A stretch of DNA of 64,000 nucleotides from JBGSMF01 sp964651475 (GTDB lineage Bacteria > Chloroflexota > Anaerolineae > Fen-1058), in the NCBI GenBank assembly GCA_964651475.1, contig CAZYXV010000012.1:60209-124208 (forward strand), read 5' to 3'. The notes under the pieces were generated by a model. The model saw only the letters and a list, made by a program, of their open reading frames with translations, did no database searches and had not been told where the DNA came from. The translations under genes were made by a program, and so were the position numbers. Of the stretch, positions 50,914-59,849 are shown one piece after another. Each line of letters starts with the position of its first letter. Within the stretch, counting starts at the first letter, position 1.

Positions 50914-52452
50914 TCAGGCGATGGTCACCGGCGCCAGCGCCTCTTGCCTGGCTGTGGCCAACGTGCGCCTGACGCTATCCAGCAGCTTTTCAACGGCAAA
51001 AGGCTTGGCGATGTGTTCGGCGGCGCCCCAACTAGGGCCGGAGGTCTTGGGCTGCAGCACCGAGACGATAATCACGGGGATGTCGGCCGTCTTGGCGTCG
51101 GACTTGAGCATGCGCAGCACCTCGATGCCATTGACGTCGGGCAGCATCATGTCCAGCGTGATCAGGTTGATCCGCTGGCGGCGCGCGACGACCAGGGCTT
51201 CGTGTCCGTGCGAGGTGGTAATCACCTCAAAGCCGTCGCGCCGCAGCGACAGGGCGATCAACTCGGCGATGTCTTGATCGTCTTCTACGACCAAAACCGT
51301 GGGAGCTGTTTTTGCGCCGCCCGTGTCTCCGTTCGTCTCGGCCGCGTGCAGGGGCAAGATAAATGTAAAGGTGCTGCCCTTGCCCAACTCGCTTTCCACC
51401 CACAGGCGCCCGCCGTGCATTTCCACCAACATCTTGGTGATGGGAAGTCCCAGGCCGGTGCCGCTGACTGACTGCACTGTGGAATCCTTGACCCGGTAAA
51501 AGCGTTGAAAGACCTTGCTCTGGTCTTCGGGCGCAATGCCAATGCCGGTATCGCGCACGTCCACCCGCACCACGCCGTCCGAGCACGATAGCGCCAGCGT
51601 GATGCGCCCCCCCTCCGGCGTGTAGCGATGAGCATTGCTCACCAGGTTTGTCACGATCTGGATGAGGCGGTTTCTATCGCCCAGCACCGGCCCAATGTTC
51701 GGCTCGATGTGAACGTCCAGCGCCAGGTTCTTTTGAGCGCATTGTTGGTGGAGCAAATCGGCGACTTCCTGGATGACGGTTTCCATTCGAACCGGGTGAA
51801 TGTTTAGCTCTAGCCGCCCGCTTTCGATGCGGCTGATATCCAGCAAGTCGTTAATCAGCGTCACCAGGCGGTTGGCGTTGCTCTGAACGATCTGCAAAAA
51901 GCGAGCTTGCTGCTCGTTGAGCGGCCCGACGGCGGGGGAGAGCAGCAGGTCGCTGTAGCCTTTGATGGCCGTGAGGGGTGTGCGCAGCTCGTGGGAGACG
52001 TTGGACACGAAATCGGTTTTGGCCCGTTCGGCTTCCACCTCGCGCGTGATGTCGCGCAGCACGGTGACGATGCCCAGGAATTCACCCATCTCGGTCAAGA
52101 CGGGCGAGAGATGCGCCTGGATGACCCGCATGCCGATTTCGATCATTGTCTCGGTAATGCCCTCGCCTGGCGCGTACGAGTAGGGGTCTGCGTTCAGGCG
52201 GTCCAGGGCGTCTACCATGGTCAAACGACCACGGGTCGAGAACGACTCGAACAACTTTCGGACCGGCATCCCCAGCGCGGCGGCGGGGTCAACCTGCAAC
52301 ATGCGCCCCGCGGCCGGATTCAGCCACGTCACTTCTCCAGTCACATTGTTAACGATCACGCCATCGGCGATGGACACCAGGACGGCGCGCTCGATCAACA
52401 AGTTGGATTCCGCGTGCGGTACAGCCGTTTGTGTTTGGGTCTCTTTCATCAT
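50914..52452 (-). CDS. PAS histidine kinase with C-terminal receiver
   Basis: 512 aa. PAS domain (about residues 20-145, VLVSIADGVIVNNVTGEVTWLNPAAGRM), HisKA with phospho-acceptor His154 in NVSHELRTPLTAIKGYSDLLL, HATPase with DRNRLIQIVTNLVSNAHRYTPEGG, RDTGIGI and GTGLGLPI, then a receiver domain with Asp434 (LITLDMMLPDVNG), Thr/Ser and Lys in IAKPF. No transmembrane helix. A soluble hybrid kinase for intracellular signals. It starts 5 bp after the previous hybrid kinase gene, so the pair are probably one phosphorelay; no DNA-binding regulator is adjacent. Confidence 0.93.
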   Translation of the reverse strand: MMKETQTQTAVPHAESNLLIERAVLVSIADGVIVNNVTGEVTWLNPAAGRMLQVDPAAALGMPVRKLFESFSTRGRLTMVDALDRLNADPYSYAPGEGITETMIEIGMRVIQAHLSPVLTEMGEFLGIVTVLRDITREVEAERAKTDFVSNVSHELRTPLTAIKGYSDLLLSPAVGPLNEQQARFLQIVQSNANRLVTLINDLLDISRIESGRLELNIHPVRMETVIQEVADLLHQQCAQKNLALDVHIEPNIGPVLGDRNRLIQIVTNLVSNAHRYTPEGGRITLALSCSDGVVRVDVRDTGIGIAPEDQSKVFQRFYRVKDSTVQSVSGTGLGLPITKMLVEMHGGRLWVESELGKGSTFTFILPLHAAETNGDTGGAKTAPTVLVVEDDQDIAELIALSLRRDGFEVITTSHGHEALVVARRQRINLITLDMMLPDVNGIEVLRMLKSDAKTADIPVIIVSVLQPKTSGPSWGAAEHIAKPFAVEKLLDSVRRTLATARQEALAPVTIA

Positions 52453-52457
52453 AGCGA

Positions 52458-53957
52458 TTATAAAATGTTTAACTGGCGCAGTGTTTCCAAAAGCACTCGA
52501 TCCGAAAAAGCGTCTTTGGGAATGAAATCAATGGCGCCCAGGTCGAGGCCCTGCGCCAAGACGGGCGGCTCTTGATGAGCCGTCATAAACACGATGGGGA
52601 CGTTGGCGGTTTTGGGCATGTCTTTTAATGCCGTGCACGCTTCCAGCCCGTTCATTTCGGGCATCTCGATGTCGAGGATGATCACGTCCGGCACAAATTG
52701 TTCCGCCATGAACACACCCACCCGCCCGTTGGGCGCGCAGAGCACCACGACGCCTTCGCGTTCCAGCAACGCCTTGATGGCCAGGGCTTGAACCGTGCTG
52801 TCTTCGATGACCAGGGCGGTTTTGCGGGCGCCTTCCGGCGCGCGCGCCATGGTGGGCCTGCCGTCTCCAAGCCTGGGAAGGTCTATGTAAAACACGCTTC
52901 CGCCTTCGGGATTATCCTCTATCCACACCCGGCCACTGTGCAACTCCACAATGCGTTTGACGATTGCCAGTCCCAGGCCGCTGCCTTCCACGCCGCTCTT
53001 GTCGGCGCGTTCAAAGCGGTCGAACACCCGCGTCTTGTTCGCGTCGGCGATGCCGCTTCCCCAATCTTTGACATAGAGCCGATGGTGTTCTCCAGCCTCG
53101 AGAATGCCTACTTCGATCCGGCTCCCTTCAGGTGAATATTTGATAGCGTTGCTCAAAAGGTTGGAAAAGACGGCTTCGATCATAGGATTGACCATCGCGT
53201 AATATTTGCCTTGCGGCAGATAGACCAGGTACATGGCCTTTTTCTCCAGCAAGGGCCTGAGGGTTTCGGCGGCGGCTCTAAACATCTCGTTTAAATCGCG
53301 CCGGGCGCGCTCCAGTTCGCTCACGTTTCCCAGCCTGGCGTACAGGCTGGCATTTTCGACCATCTCGATGAGCTTGTCTGCGCCGTTTTTTATGCGGAGC
53401 GCCATGCTCTTTTGAGTGTTGTCGCTCAGGTCGGTTAGCAGCAGCCTGGCAAAATCTCGGATCACGTTGATGGGATTGAGCAAGTCGTGGCGCATAATGT
53501 CTGCAAAGAGCTGCGTCAGGCGGTTGGCGTCTTCCAGTTCCTGGTTGACGCGCTGTAGTTCTGTGATGGTATGCACCAATGTATCTTCTGCCTGCTGCTT
53601 GTAAAGAGCTATTTCGATGGCGACGTGCAGCTCTCGCTCGTCGAACGGTTTAAAGAGATACCCAAAGGGTTGGGTTACTTTGGCGCGCTGCAAGGTGTTC
53701 TCATCGGCATAGGCCGTCAGGTAGATGATGGGGACGTTAAAGTCGTTGCGAAGCTGGCTGGCCGTTTCCACGCCGTCCATCTGGCTTTGCAGCCGGATGT
53801 CCAGCAGAGCCAGGTCGGGGCGCGCCTCGGCTGCCTTGTGGATGGCCTCCTCGCCCGAAAGCGCGGTAGTGGTCTTGTATCCCAGGCGCTGTAGCATCTC
53901 TTGGATATCTTGCACGACGATGCCTTCGTCTTCTACAATCAAGATATGTGCAGCCAT
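52458..53957 (-). CDS. Receiver-histidine kinase-receiver hybrid
   Basis: 499 aa from ATG 53957 (GGCGG 8 nt upstream; an in-frame start at 53981 is longer but lacks a site). First receiver with Asp53 (LALLDIRLQ) and Lys in LFKPFDERE; coiled coil; kinase with H157 in MRHDLLNPINVI (HDLLNP H-box), N-box VFSNLLSNAIKYSPEGS, G boxes KDWGSGI and GSGLGLAI; second receiver with Asp near 425 (VIILDIEMPEMNG). Two receivers around a kinase suggest a phosphorelay node. It is the first gene of the run that continues into the PAS kinase and then rluB-cmk-plsC. Confidence 0.92.
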   Translation of the reverse strand: MAAHILIVEDEGIVVQDIQEMLQRLGYKTTTALSGEEAIHKAAEARPDLALLDIRLQSQMDGVETASQLRNDFNVPIIYLTAYADENTLQRAKVTQPFGYLFKPFDERELHVAIEIALYKQQAEDTLVHTITELQRVNQELEDANRLTQLFADIMRHDLLNPINVIRDFARLLLTDLSDNTQKSMALRIKNGADKLIEMVENASLYARLGNVSELERARRDLNEMFRAAAETLRPLLEKKAMYLVYLPQGKYYAMVNPMIEAVFSNLLSNAIKYSPEGSRIEVGILEAGEHHRLYVKDWGSGIADANKTRVFDRFERADKSGVEGSGLGLAIVKRIVELHSGRVWIEDNPEGGSVFYIDLPRLGDGRPTMARAPEGARKTALVIEDSTVQALAIKALLEREGVVVLCAPNGRVGVFMAEQFVPDVIILDIEMPEMNGLEACTALKDMPKTANVPIVFMTAHQEPPVLAQGLDLGAIDFIPKDAFSDRVLLETLRQLNIL

Positions 53958-54062
53958 AGTCGTTTCCGCCTTGCAACGCAAAGTTATCGCATACGAGTTA
54001 GTTGTATCATATTTCAGGCATTAAATCAACTTGTTATTTGTCATTTTATCACGACAAAAGTC

Positions 54063-54091
54063 TTGACAAGGCAAACAAGGTATGATATACT
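54063..54091 (+). promoter_or_regulatory. Consensus promoter for the Wadjet operon
   Basis: TTGACA (54063-54068), 17-bp spacer, TATACT (54086-54091), a perfect -35 and near-perfect -10. The start near 54098 leaves about 21 nt before the HTH gene ATG at 54119. Confidence 0.8.
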
Positions 54092-54118
54092 GTGACAAGA
54101 TTAGAACAAAAGTGCTAT

Positions 54119-54379
54119 ATGGGCAGAATCAGCACACGCGGCAGGCTTACAATATTGCTTGGGCAGCGCCAGGCGCTCACCGGTGAGCGGCTATCGCTGC
54201 GCCGCCTGGCGGATCTGGCCGGCGTGCCCAAAGATTTGATCTATCGCCTGGATGCCGGCCAGGCGCGTTATGTTGACTTGGATGCGCTGGCGCGTTTGTG
54301 CCGCGCGCTGGAATGTAACCCGAGCGATATTCTGGTTTGGAGCAGCGATGGTCAATCCGCCGGCCCACAATCCGTTTGA
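54119..54379 (+). CDS. Cro/C1-type HTH protein, leading gene of the Wadjet operon
   Basis: 86 aa from ATG 54119; an in-frame GTG at 54092 lies at or before the predicted transcription start, so it is unlikely. A Cro/C1-like helix-turn-helix is seen in LSLRRLADLAGVPKDLIYRLDAG and LDALARLCRALECNPSDILVW, close to the HTH_26/YozG kind of small regulator. It probably represses the operon promoter, and so controls jetABCD. Its end overlaps the jetA start by 32 bp, pointing to translational coupling. No ribosome site is obvious. A regulator gene fused into a Wadjet operon in this way is not part of the usual four-gene set. Confidence 0.8.
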   Translation: MGRISTRGRLTILLGQRQALTGERLSLRRLADLAGVPKDLIYRLDAGQARYVDLDALARLCRALECNPSDILVWSSDGQSAGPQSV

Positions 54380-55784
54380 TATTCTTCCAGCCAATTTATT
54401 CAACCCCTTCAGCACACAGGGCTATGGCAACCTGGCCCGCCACTATATGGCGATCCTTTTGCGCATCTATGCGTTGGCCGAGTTCAACCGCTTTGGCCTG
54501 ACGCGCCAGGTCGTGATAGCAGACATTGTGGATTACCTGGCTGCCGAGGGCGCGGAAGAAGCGGTGGCCGCGGCAATGGGTGAGGGAACGGGCGAACCCG
54601 CCGCTTCGATTACGGTGCAATCCGCGCAAGATTACGCCGGGTATTTGCTGCGCCGCCTGGTCGAGACGGGTTGGATCGAGCGCGAGCAGCACGCCGATTA
54701 CACCGAATACATCGTCTTGCCCGATTACGCTTTTACGCTGTTGGAAGCCTTTCGCGCTATCCAGGAGCAAAAGCCGCGCGAGTATACGGGCCAATTGTAT
54801 ACCGTGCACCAATTGCTCACGCACGAAGACGAAAATTTCGCGCCCGCGCTGGCGCTTACACAAGCCTACGAGAACGTGCGCCAGGTCGTGCGCGGGTTGA
54901 ACGAGTTGAATCACAACATTCGCCGCTATATTGAGCGCGCCACGCGCGGGCGCGACGTGGCCGAACTGCTGCGCTTGCAGTATGACGATTACGCCTCGGC
55001 GCTTGGCCCGGCTTATCACGCGCTCAAAACCTCTGATCACGTGTCGCGCTATCGGCGCGATATTATCAACCAGCTTCAAACTTGGCAGGCCGATAGCGAA
55101 TGGCTCGACCGCGCCGCCGACGAATTGGCGACGCAGGCGCGCATCACGCCGGCCCAGGCCTCCGGCGAGATCAGCCACTATATCCGTTTCATCACACAGC
55201 AATTGGAAAGCCTCGACCCGCTGCTGGACGAGATTGACCGCCGCCACGCGCAATATCTGCGCACCTCGCTGCGCCAGATTCGCTACCAGTTGACAAGCGA
55301 CGATGGCAGCTTTAAGGATCGGCTGGTTTCGTTGGCGCGGCGGCTGGCGGCGCTGCAAGAAGAAGGCTTGTCCGAGTTGCCGGAAGATGCGCCCGGTTTG
55401 CAGCATTGCCCCATTCGCCTGCCCGACGCCAATAGTTTTTACACCATGCCGCAGCGCCGCGCCCCGTTTGAAACGGGAGATATCCAATTGCCGACGCTTC
55501 ACCCGCTGGACGTGGCCGCCTTGCGCGCGACCACTCTGCAAGAAGTGACCCAGAGCATTTCGCCGGACAAGATCAATCGCTTTGTGTGCCAGTTCCTCAA
55601 CGGCAACCGGCGCATCCACGTGACCGCGCTGCCGCCCGACGCGCTGGGCAATGTGCCCTGGCTGCTCTATACGATTGCCTACAGTTTCCATCCCGAAGTG
55701 AACTATGGCATTCAAGTCACACCGGGCGAGCCGGTGCAGGTGGGGCCGTATCGGATGGAGCCGTTTGATTTGGTAAAGCTGTGA
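54348..55784 (+). CDS. jetA: Wadjet anti-plasmid system protein JetA
   Basis: 478 aa from ATG 54348, whose N-terminus NPFDILPANLFNPFSTQGYGNLARHYMAILLRIYALAEFNRFGLTR marks the DUF5716 JetA family. A winged-helix dimerisation part is followed by long helices and a C-terminal region with PLHPLDVAALRATT. In Wadjet it is the kleisin-like (MukF/ScpA) subunit that links the JetC ATPases. Length is normal. It overlaps the HTH gene by 32 bp; jetB starts 53 bp after, with a CGTACTGCG repeat between. Identity follows both from sequence family and from the complete jetA-B-C-D order. Confidence 0.92.
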   Translation: MVNPPAHNPFDILPANLFNPFSTQGYGNLARHYMAILLRIYALAEFNRFGLTRQVVIADIVDYLAAEGAEEAVAAAMGEGTGEPAASITVQSAQDYAGYLLRRLVETGWIEREQHADYTEYIVLPDYAFTLLEAFRAIQEQKPREYTGQLYTVHQLLTHEDENFAPALALTQAYENVRQVVRGLNELNHNIRRYIERATRGRDVAELLRLQYDDYASALGPAYHALKTSDHVSRYRRDIINQLQTWQADSEWLDRAADELATQARITPAQASGEISHYIRFITQQLESLDPLLDEIDRRHAQYLRTSLRQIRYQLTSDDGSFKDRLVSLARRLAALQEEGLSELPEDAPGLQHCPIRLPDANSFYTMPQRRAPFETGDIQLPTLHPLDVAALRATTLQEVTQSISPDKINRFVCQFLNGNRRIHVTALPPDALGNVPWLLYTIAYSFHPEVNYGIQVTPGEPVQVGPYRMEPFDLVKL

Positions 55785-55789
55785 TATCG

Positions 55790-55820
55790 CGTACTGCGCA
55801 AGACGTAATTACGCAGTACG
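55790..55820. repeat. CGTACTGCG inverted repeat between jetA and jetB
   Basis: CGTACTGCG (55790-55798) and CGCAGTACG (55812-55820), 13 nt apart. CGTACTGCG recurs at 59813-59821 at the jetC-jetD junction, where it also encodes the last JetC residues (Arg-Thr-Ala) and is followed by TAATGCGTATTGCGTAA. Confidence 0.6.
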
Positions 55821-55837
55821 ACATACGGAGAGCGTCA

Positions 55838-56470
55838 ATGCCCTTTGACTGTGAAACGATTTTAGAGTCCACCGCTCTGCCCGACAAATCCCGCCGCGAC
55901 GTACCGCGCGTGGTGAACCGCTTGTTGGGCCAGACCTTTTTGCATCAAGATGTGGAGACCGACAAGGATGATTATTACTTTGTCCATCGCCACCGCGATG
56001 CGTTTGAGACCTTGCTGGCGCTGGCCGGATTCAAATTATTGCACGACGATTATCACCGCATCTTTCAGGCCGTGTCCGAGTTTAGCTATTGCCGCGCGCA
56101 TTATCGGCTGGACGAGACGCTGATGATCGTCGTCTTGCGCAAGCTGTACCAGGAGCGCGCCGAACAGCTCAACCTGGCGGCCGACCCGGCGGTGACGGTG
56201 GGCGAAGTGCGCGAAGAATATCGCACCATCACCGGCAAAGAGCGCGACCTGGGCATTATGCAATACGAAGCCATTCTGCGCCACCTGCGCGCGTTGGGGT
56301 TGGTAGACACATTGGATGGCCGCACGATTGACGTGCGCAACAGCGAAACTCGCTTGCGTCTGCGCGGGTCCGTGCGCATGATCCTGCCGGTGCAGTCGGC
56401 GGACGAGATGGAGGTGTGGTTGCGCAAGTATCGGGTGGCGGGAGTGAGCGCTGAACCGGAAGAGGAGTAA
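55838..56470 (+). CDS. jetB: Wadjet anti-plasmid system protein JetB
   Basis: 210 aa from ATG 55838 (GGAG 7 nt upstream). An in-frame start at 55781 would add 19 residues coded by a repeat and is rejected. DUF4194 family (JetB, MukE/ScpB-like subunit): TALPDKSRRDVPRVVNRLLGQTFLHQDVE, the winged-helix part EFSYCRAHYRLDETLMIVVLRKLYQERAE and the C-terminal GSVRMILPVQSADEMEVWLRKYR. It bridges JetA and JetC. Ends 3 bp before the JetC ATG. Confidence 0.92.
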   Translation: MPFDCETILESTALPDKSRRDVPRVVNRLLGQTFLHQDVETDKDDYYFVHRHRDAFETLLALAGFKLLHDDYHRIFQAVSEFSYCRAHYRLDETLMIVVLRKLYQERAEQLNLAADPAVTVGEVREEYRTITGKERDLGIMQYEAILRHLRALGLVDTLDGRTIDVRNSETRLRLRGSVRMILPVQSADEMEVWLRKYRVAGVSAEPEEE

Positions 56471-56473
56471 CCC

Positions 56474-59400
56474 ATGAAACAACTCACTCGCATCCGCCTC
56501 ATCAACTGGCATTTGTTTGAAAACGCCGCCATCTCGTGCAACGGCACGACCTACTTTATCGGCGTCAACGGCGCGGGCAAGTCTACGATCCTGGACGCGA
56601 TCCAGTTCGCGCTGGTGGGCGGGCAGCGCGAGGTCAAGTTTAACCAGGCGGCGCTGGCCGGCGGCAAGCGCACGCTCGCCAGTTACGTGCGCGGCGAACT
56701 GGGCACCGAAGGTCAGCGTTTTTTGCGCGACGACGCGACCGGCGTGGTGGCGCTTGAATTTCGCAATCCCGATAATTCGTACTTTGTGCACGGCGCGGTG
56801 ATTGATGCTTATGCCGATGGCCGCGCGCCGGAGGTAATGTATTTTATCGTCAACAATGCCGCGCTCGACGATGGCTGGTTTTTTCGCGAGTCTCCCATTT
56901 CACCCTCTGCGGGGGCTTGCGGGACAGGCGGCAAGCTGTTTGACACGCGCGCCTTCAAGCGCCATCTAGAACATTTCGCTCTGCCCACGGGCGGGCGCGC
57001 CCAGGCCTTTGGCCGCCTGGAAGATTACCGCTTTCATTTGCTCAATCGCCTGGGCCAGCTCAAAGACACTTTTCCGGCCAAGATTGTCAAAGGGTTGGCC
57101 TTTAGCCCGCTCATCAATATCCGCGAATTTGTCCACAACTATTTGCTGGACGAAAACCTGGTGGACGTGAAAACATTGCAAGATCAACTGGAAACGCTGC
57201 GCCACTTTGAAGCGCTGGCGGCCAATGTGCGCGAGCGGATTGCGGCGCTGGACCACATTGAGGAATTGGATCAGGAACGTGTAGCGAATCGCCGCCGCCG
57301 CCTGACCAACGGCCACATTCAACGCCGCGCGCGGGGCGATACACATCTGGCCCAGCTCAAACGCTTTCGCCTGGAATTGGAAGAAGCGCGCGTCGAGTTG
57401 TCCCGCGCTGCGCTCAAGCGCGACATTTTGGACCAAGACCTCAAGCGCGCCCGCCAGGCCTTGCTCGACGCGCAGGTGGCGCTGCAAACCGATGCGACCG
57501 CGCTGCGCGAAAAAGAATTGCGCGACAAGATTGCCTCTCTGGAAAATGAGGCGCGCGCGCTGGCCGAACGCGAGGCGCGCGTGACTGAAACATTGGCCCG
57601 CGAGGTCCAAGATGCGCAGATATTGCGTCAATGCCTCGTCAAAGATCGCATGTCTATTCCGCCATCATTAGATGAATTCATTCAATCTGATCAAAGTGTG
57701 GATTGCATTGTCCGGCTGCAAGCCGACTTGGAAATTTTGGGGCACACGTTTGCCGAACAAAACGCATTGTTGGGTGAACAGTCGCGTCGATTGCGCGACG
57801 AGGCCGAGCAGTTGCAGCGCGAGATCGTACAACTGCGCACGGGTGACCGCGACGCCAGCTACGAGGCCGAAGCGCCCGAAGCCGCCCGCCTGCGTCGCCT
57901 GTTGCGCGCCGAGTTGGGGTTGGGCGCAGACGAGGCCGTGTTTCTATGCACCGTTTTGCAAATCCCTGATGAATCCTGGCAAGACGCGGTTGAGGGCGTA
58001 TTGGGCAACACGCGCTTCAACTTGCTGGTGCCGCCTGAACATTACGACGCCGCGATGCGGCTTTACCGCGAGCGCCGCCACGCGGACAATTTGCACGGGG
58101 TCGGCCTGCCGGACATTGAGCGAATCTTGAGTCGAACGGGCCAGACAGGTGTTTCGCAAAACCTGTCAGGTCTGGCAAGTGAGGTTCAAACGCAGCACGC
58201 GGGCGCGCGCGCATTGGTAGATTTGCTGCTGGGCCACGCGGTCAAATGCGATACGTTGGACCAGTTGCGCGAGCATCGCACCGCCATAACGCGCGAGTGT
58301 TTTTTGCGCCGCAACTATACCACCAGCCACATGAATCCGCGCGTTTACCGCCGCTGGTTCATCGGCGACCGGGCCGTGCCGCGCCAGATCGAGCAGCGCG
58401 AAGCCCGGCTCGAAGAGATTCGCGCCGAATTGCTGGCGCTGCAAGATCAAGCCAGCGCACTGCGCGAACGCCTGGCGCTCACTCGGGACAAGACGCGCCT
58501 GTACTTTGACCTGGAACGCGACCTGGACGAGTTGGCGAGCCTGCCCGTCAGAACGGCGCAACTGGCCGCGCTGCAAGACGAGCTATCGCGCCTGGATACG
58601 CAAACCATTGAGGCCCTGCGCGCGCAAGTTGACGCGCGCCGCGCGCAGGCTGACGGTTTGCAAGCCGAGCTTTCGGAATTGGACAAGCATATCGGCGGAG
58701 TGGACATGCGCGCCAAGACGTTGAATGACGAAACCATTCCCACCGTGGAGCGCGAGGCCGATCAGGCCGCGCAAAGCGCGCTGGCCTTTTTGCGTTTTGA
58801 GCAGGCCGAGGATGCGCTGGACGAGGTCAACAAGGAATATGAACGCCGCCGGGAACGGCAGCCGCTCGAAACTGTGCTGCAAAACGCCACGCGCTACGAA
58901 AGCGAATATCAAAGCGCCGAAACGCGCAGCCGCGACCGCTTGCGCGAGGCCAAGCAAGCCTATAGCCTGAAATACGATTTCGGTTACGACGAGGACGAAG
59001 ACGCCGCGCGTTACGTCCGCGAGCGCGACAAGTATATGCAGTCGGAACTGCCGCAGTACGAGGAGCGCATTACGGCGCAGCGCAAGTTGGCCGAGCAAGA
59101 ACTGGTGGAAAATTTCATCCATCGCCTGCGCGAACAGATCGAAGACGCGCGCCAGCAATTGGGGCATCTCAATACCACGCTGGCAGGACTGCGCTTTGGC
59201 GGCGAGCGCTTTGAATTTATCACGCGCCCCGAACCCACGCTGCGCCCGGTGTACGATATGGTGATGGACAGCCAGGAGGTTTTGGGCAAATCATTGTTCG
59301 AGTCCGATTTTCGCCAAAAGCACCAGCAGGGCTGGGATGTGTTGTTCGAGCATTTAACGGTGGGGCAGGCCGGTGATGCCGCCGTGGAACTGCGCCAATT

Positions 59401-59824
59401 GCAGGATTACCGCAACTATTTGCAGTACGACATTCGCATCCACTATCCCAATGGCGACCACGCGCTGCTCAGCCAGATCAACGCCAAAAAATCCGGCGGC
59501 GAAACGACCACGCCGTTTTACGTGGCCATGGCGGCCTCGTTCGCGCAAGCCTATCGCCTCAACCAGCCGCGCGCCTCGGACACCATCCGGCTGGCGTTGT
59601 TCGACGAAGCATTCAGCAAAATGGATACGGCCCGCACCGCCAGCGCGCTCAAGTTTATGGTCGAGACGCAATTGCAAGTGCTGCTGGCGACGCCGCCCGA
59701 CAAGGCGACGGGACTCTTGCCTTACGTGGATTGTGTGCGGACGGTGGTGCGCAAGGATAATCACTCGTTCGTCATCGAAATGGACAAGGCTGAGCTGGTG
59801 GGCGAGTTGGAACGTACTGCGTAA
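56474..59824 (+). CDS. jetC: Wadjet anti-plasmid system SMC-like ATPase JetC
   Basis: 1116 aa. ABC/SMC-type head with Walker A GVNGAGKST (30-38), long coiled-coil arms rich in Arg/Glu/Leu, a hinge-like middle, and C-terminal signature KSGGETTTPF with Walker B RLALFDEAFSKMD (D1044, E1045). MukB/SbcC-like DUF3584 family: JetC with JetA/JetB extrudes DNA loops and marks circular plasmids. GAGGAG lies 6 nt before the ATG. Residues about 556-568 (encoded at 58141-58175) come from a palindromic repeat, and the last residues overlap a repeat copy at 59813. The gene stop is 25 bp before jetD. Confidence 0.94.
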   Translation: MKQLTRIRLINWHLFENAAISCNGTTYFIGVNGAGKSTILDAIQFALVGGQREVKFNQAALAGGKRTLASYVRGELGTEGQRFLRDDATGVVALEFRNPDNSYFVHGAVIDAYADGRAPEVMYFIVNNAALDDGWFFRESPISPSAGACGTGGKLFDTRAFKRHLEHFALPTGGRAQAFGRLEDYRFHLLNRLGQLKDTFPAKIVKGLAFSPLINIREFVHNYLLDENLVDVKTLQDQLETLRHFEALAANVRERIAALDHIEELDQERVANRRRRLTNGHIQRRARGDTHLAQLKRFRLELEEARVELSRAALKRDILDQDLKRARQALLDAQVALQTDATALREKELRDKIASLENEARALAEREARVTETLAREVQDAQILRQCLVKDRMSIPPSLDEFIQSDQSVDCIVRLQADLEILGHTFAEQNALLGEQSRRLRDEAEQLQREIVQLRTGDRDASYEAEAPEAARLRRLLRAELGLGADEAVFLCTVLQIPDESWQDAVEGVLGNTRFNLLVPPEHYDAAMRLYRERRHADNLHGVGLPDIERILSRTGQTGVSQNLSGLASEVQTQHAGARALVDLLLGHAVKCDTLDQLREHRTAITRECFLRRNYTTSHMNPRVYRRWFIGDRAVPRQIEQREARLEEIRAELLALQDQASALRERLALTRDKTRLYFDLERDLDELASLPVRTAQLAALQDELSRLDTQTIEALRAQVDARRAQADGLQAELSELDKHIGGVDMRAKTLNDETIPTVEREADQAAQSALAFLRFEQAEDALDEVNKEYERRRERQPLETVLQNATRYESEYQSAETRSRDRLREAKQAYSLKYDFGYDEDEDAARYVRERDKYMQSELPQYEERITAQRKLAEQELVENFIHRLREQIEDARQQLGHLNTTLAGLRFGGERFEFITRPEPTLRPVYDMVMDSQEVLGKSLFESDFRQKHQQGWDVLFEHLTVGQAGDAAVELRQLQDYRNYLQYDIRIHYPNGDHALLSQINAKKSGGETTTPFYVAMAASFAQAYRLNQPRASDTIRLALFDEAFSKMDTARTASALKFMVETQLQVLLATPPDKATGLLPYVDCVRTVVRKDNHSFVIEMDKAELVGELERTA
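58141..58175. repeat. Palindromic repeat in frame inside jetC
   Basis: CCAGA...TCTGG with an inner CAGGT.GTTT/AAA.ACCTG; the left arm is 5 nt shorter than the right. The right arm AAACCTGTCAGGTCTGG is the known intergenic AACCTGTCAGGTCT family. It adds about 12 residues (TGVSQNLSGL) near the middle of JetC. Confidence 0.6.
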
Positions 59825-59849
59825 TGCGTATTGCGTAAGGGCGTGCGTT

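Noticed and set aside
55781..55837. Earlier GTG start for jetB
   Set aside because: The extra 19 residues would be encoded by the CGTACTGCG repeat; ATG 55838 has a proper ribosome site.
56895..56940. Possible repeat-derived insert in JetC near residues 141-156
   Set aside because: There is only a 6-bp inverted repeat (GCTTGC/GCAAGC) and no match to the other elements.
59373..59849. N-terminal extension of JetD by 159 codons
   Set aside because: It overlaps the jetC coding sequence in another frame and is Arg/Pro/Ser-rich; ATG 59850 gives the normal JetD length.
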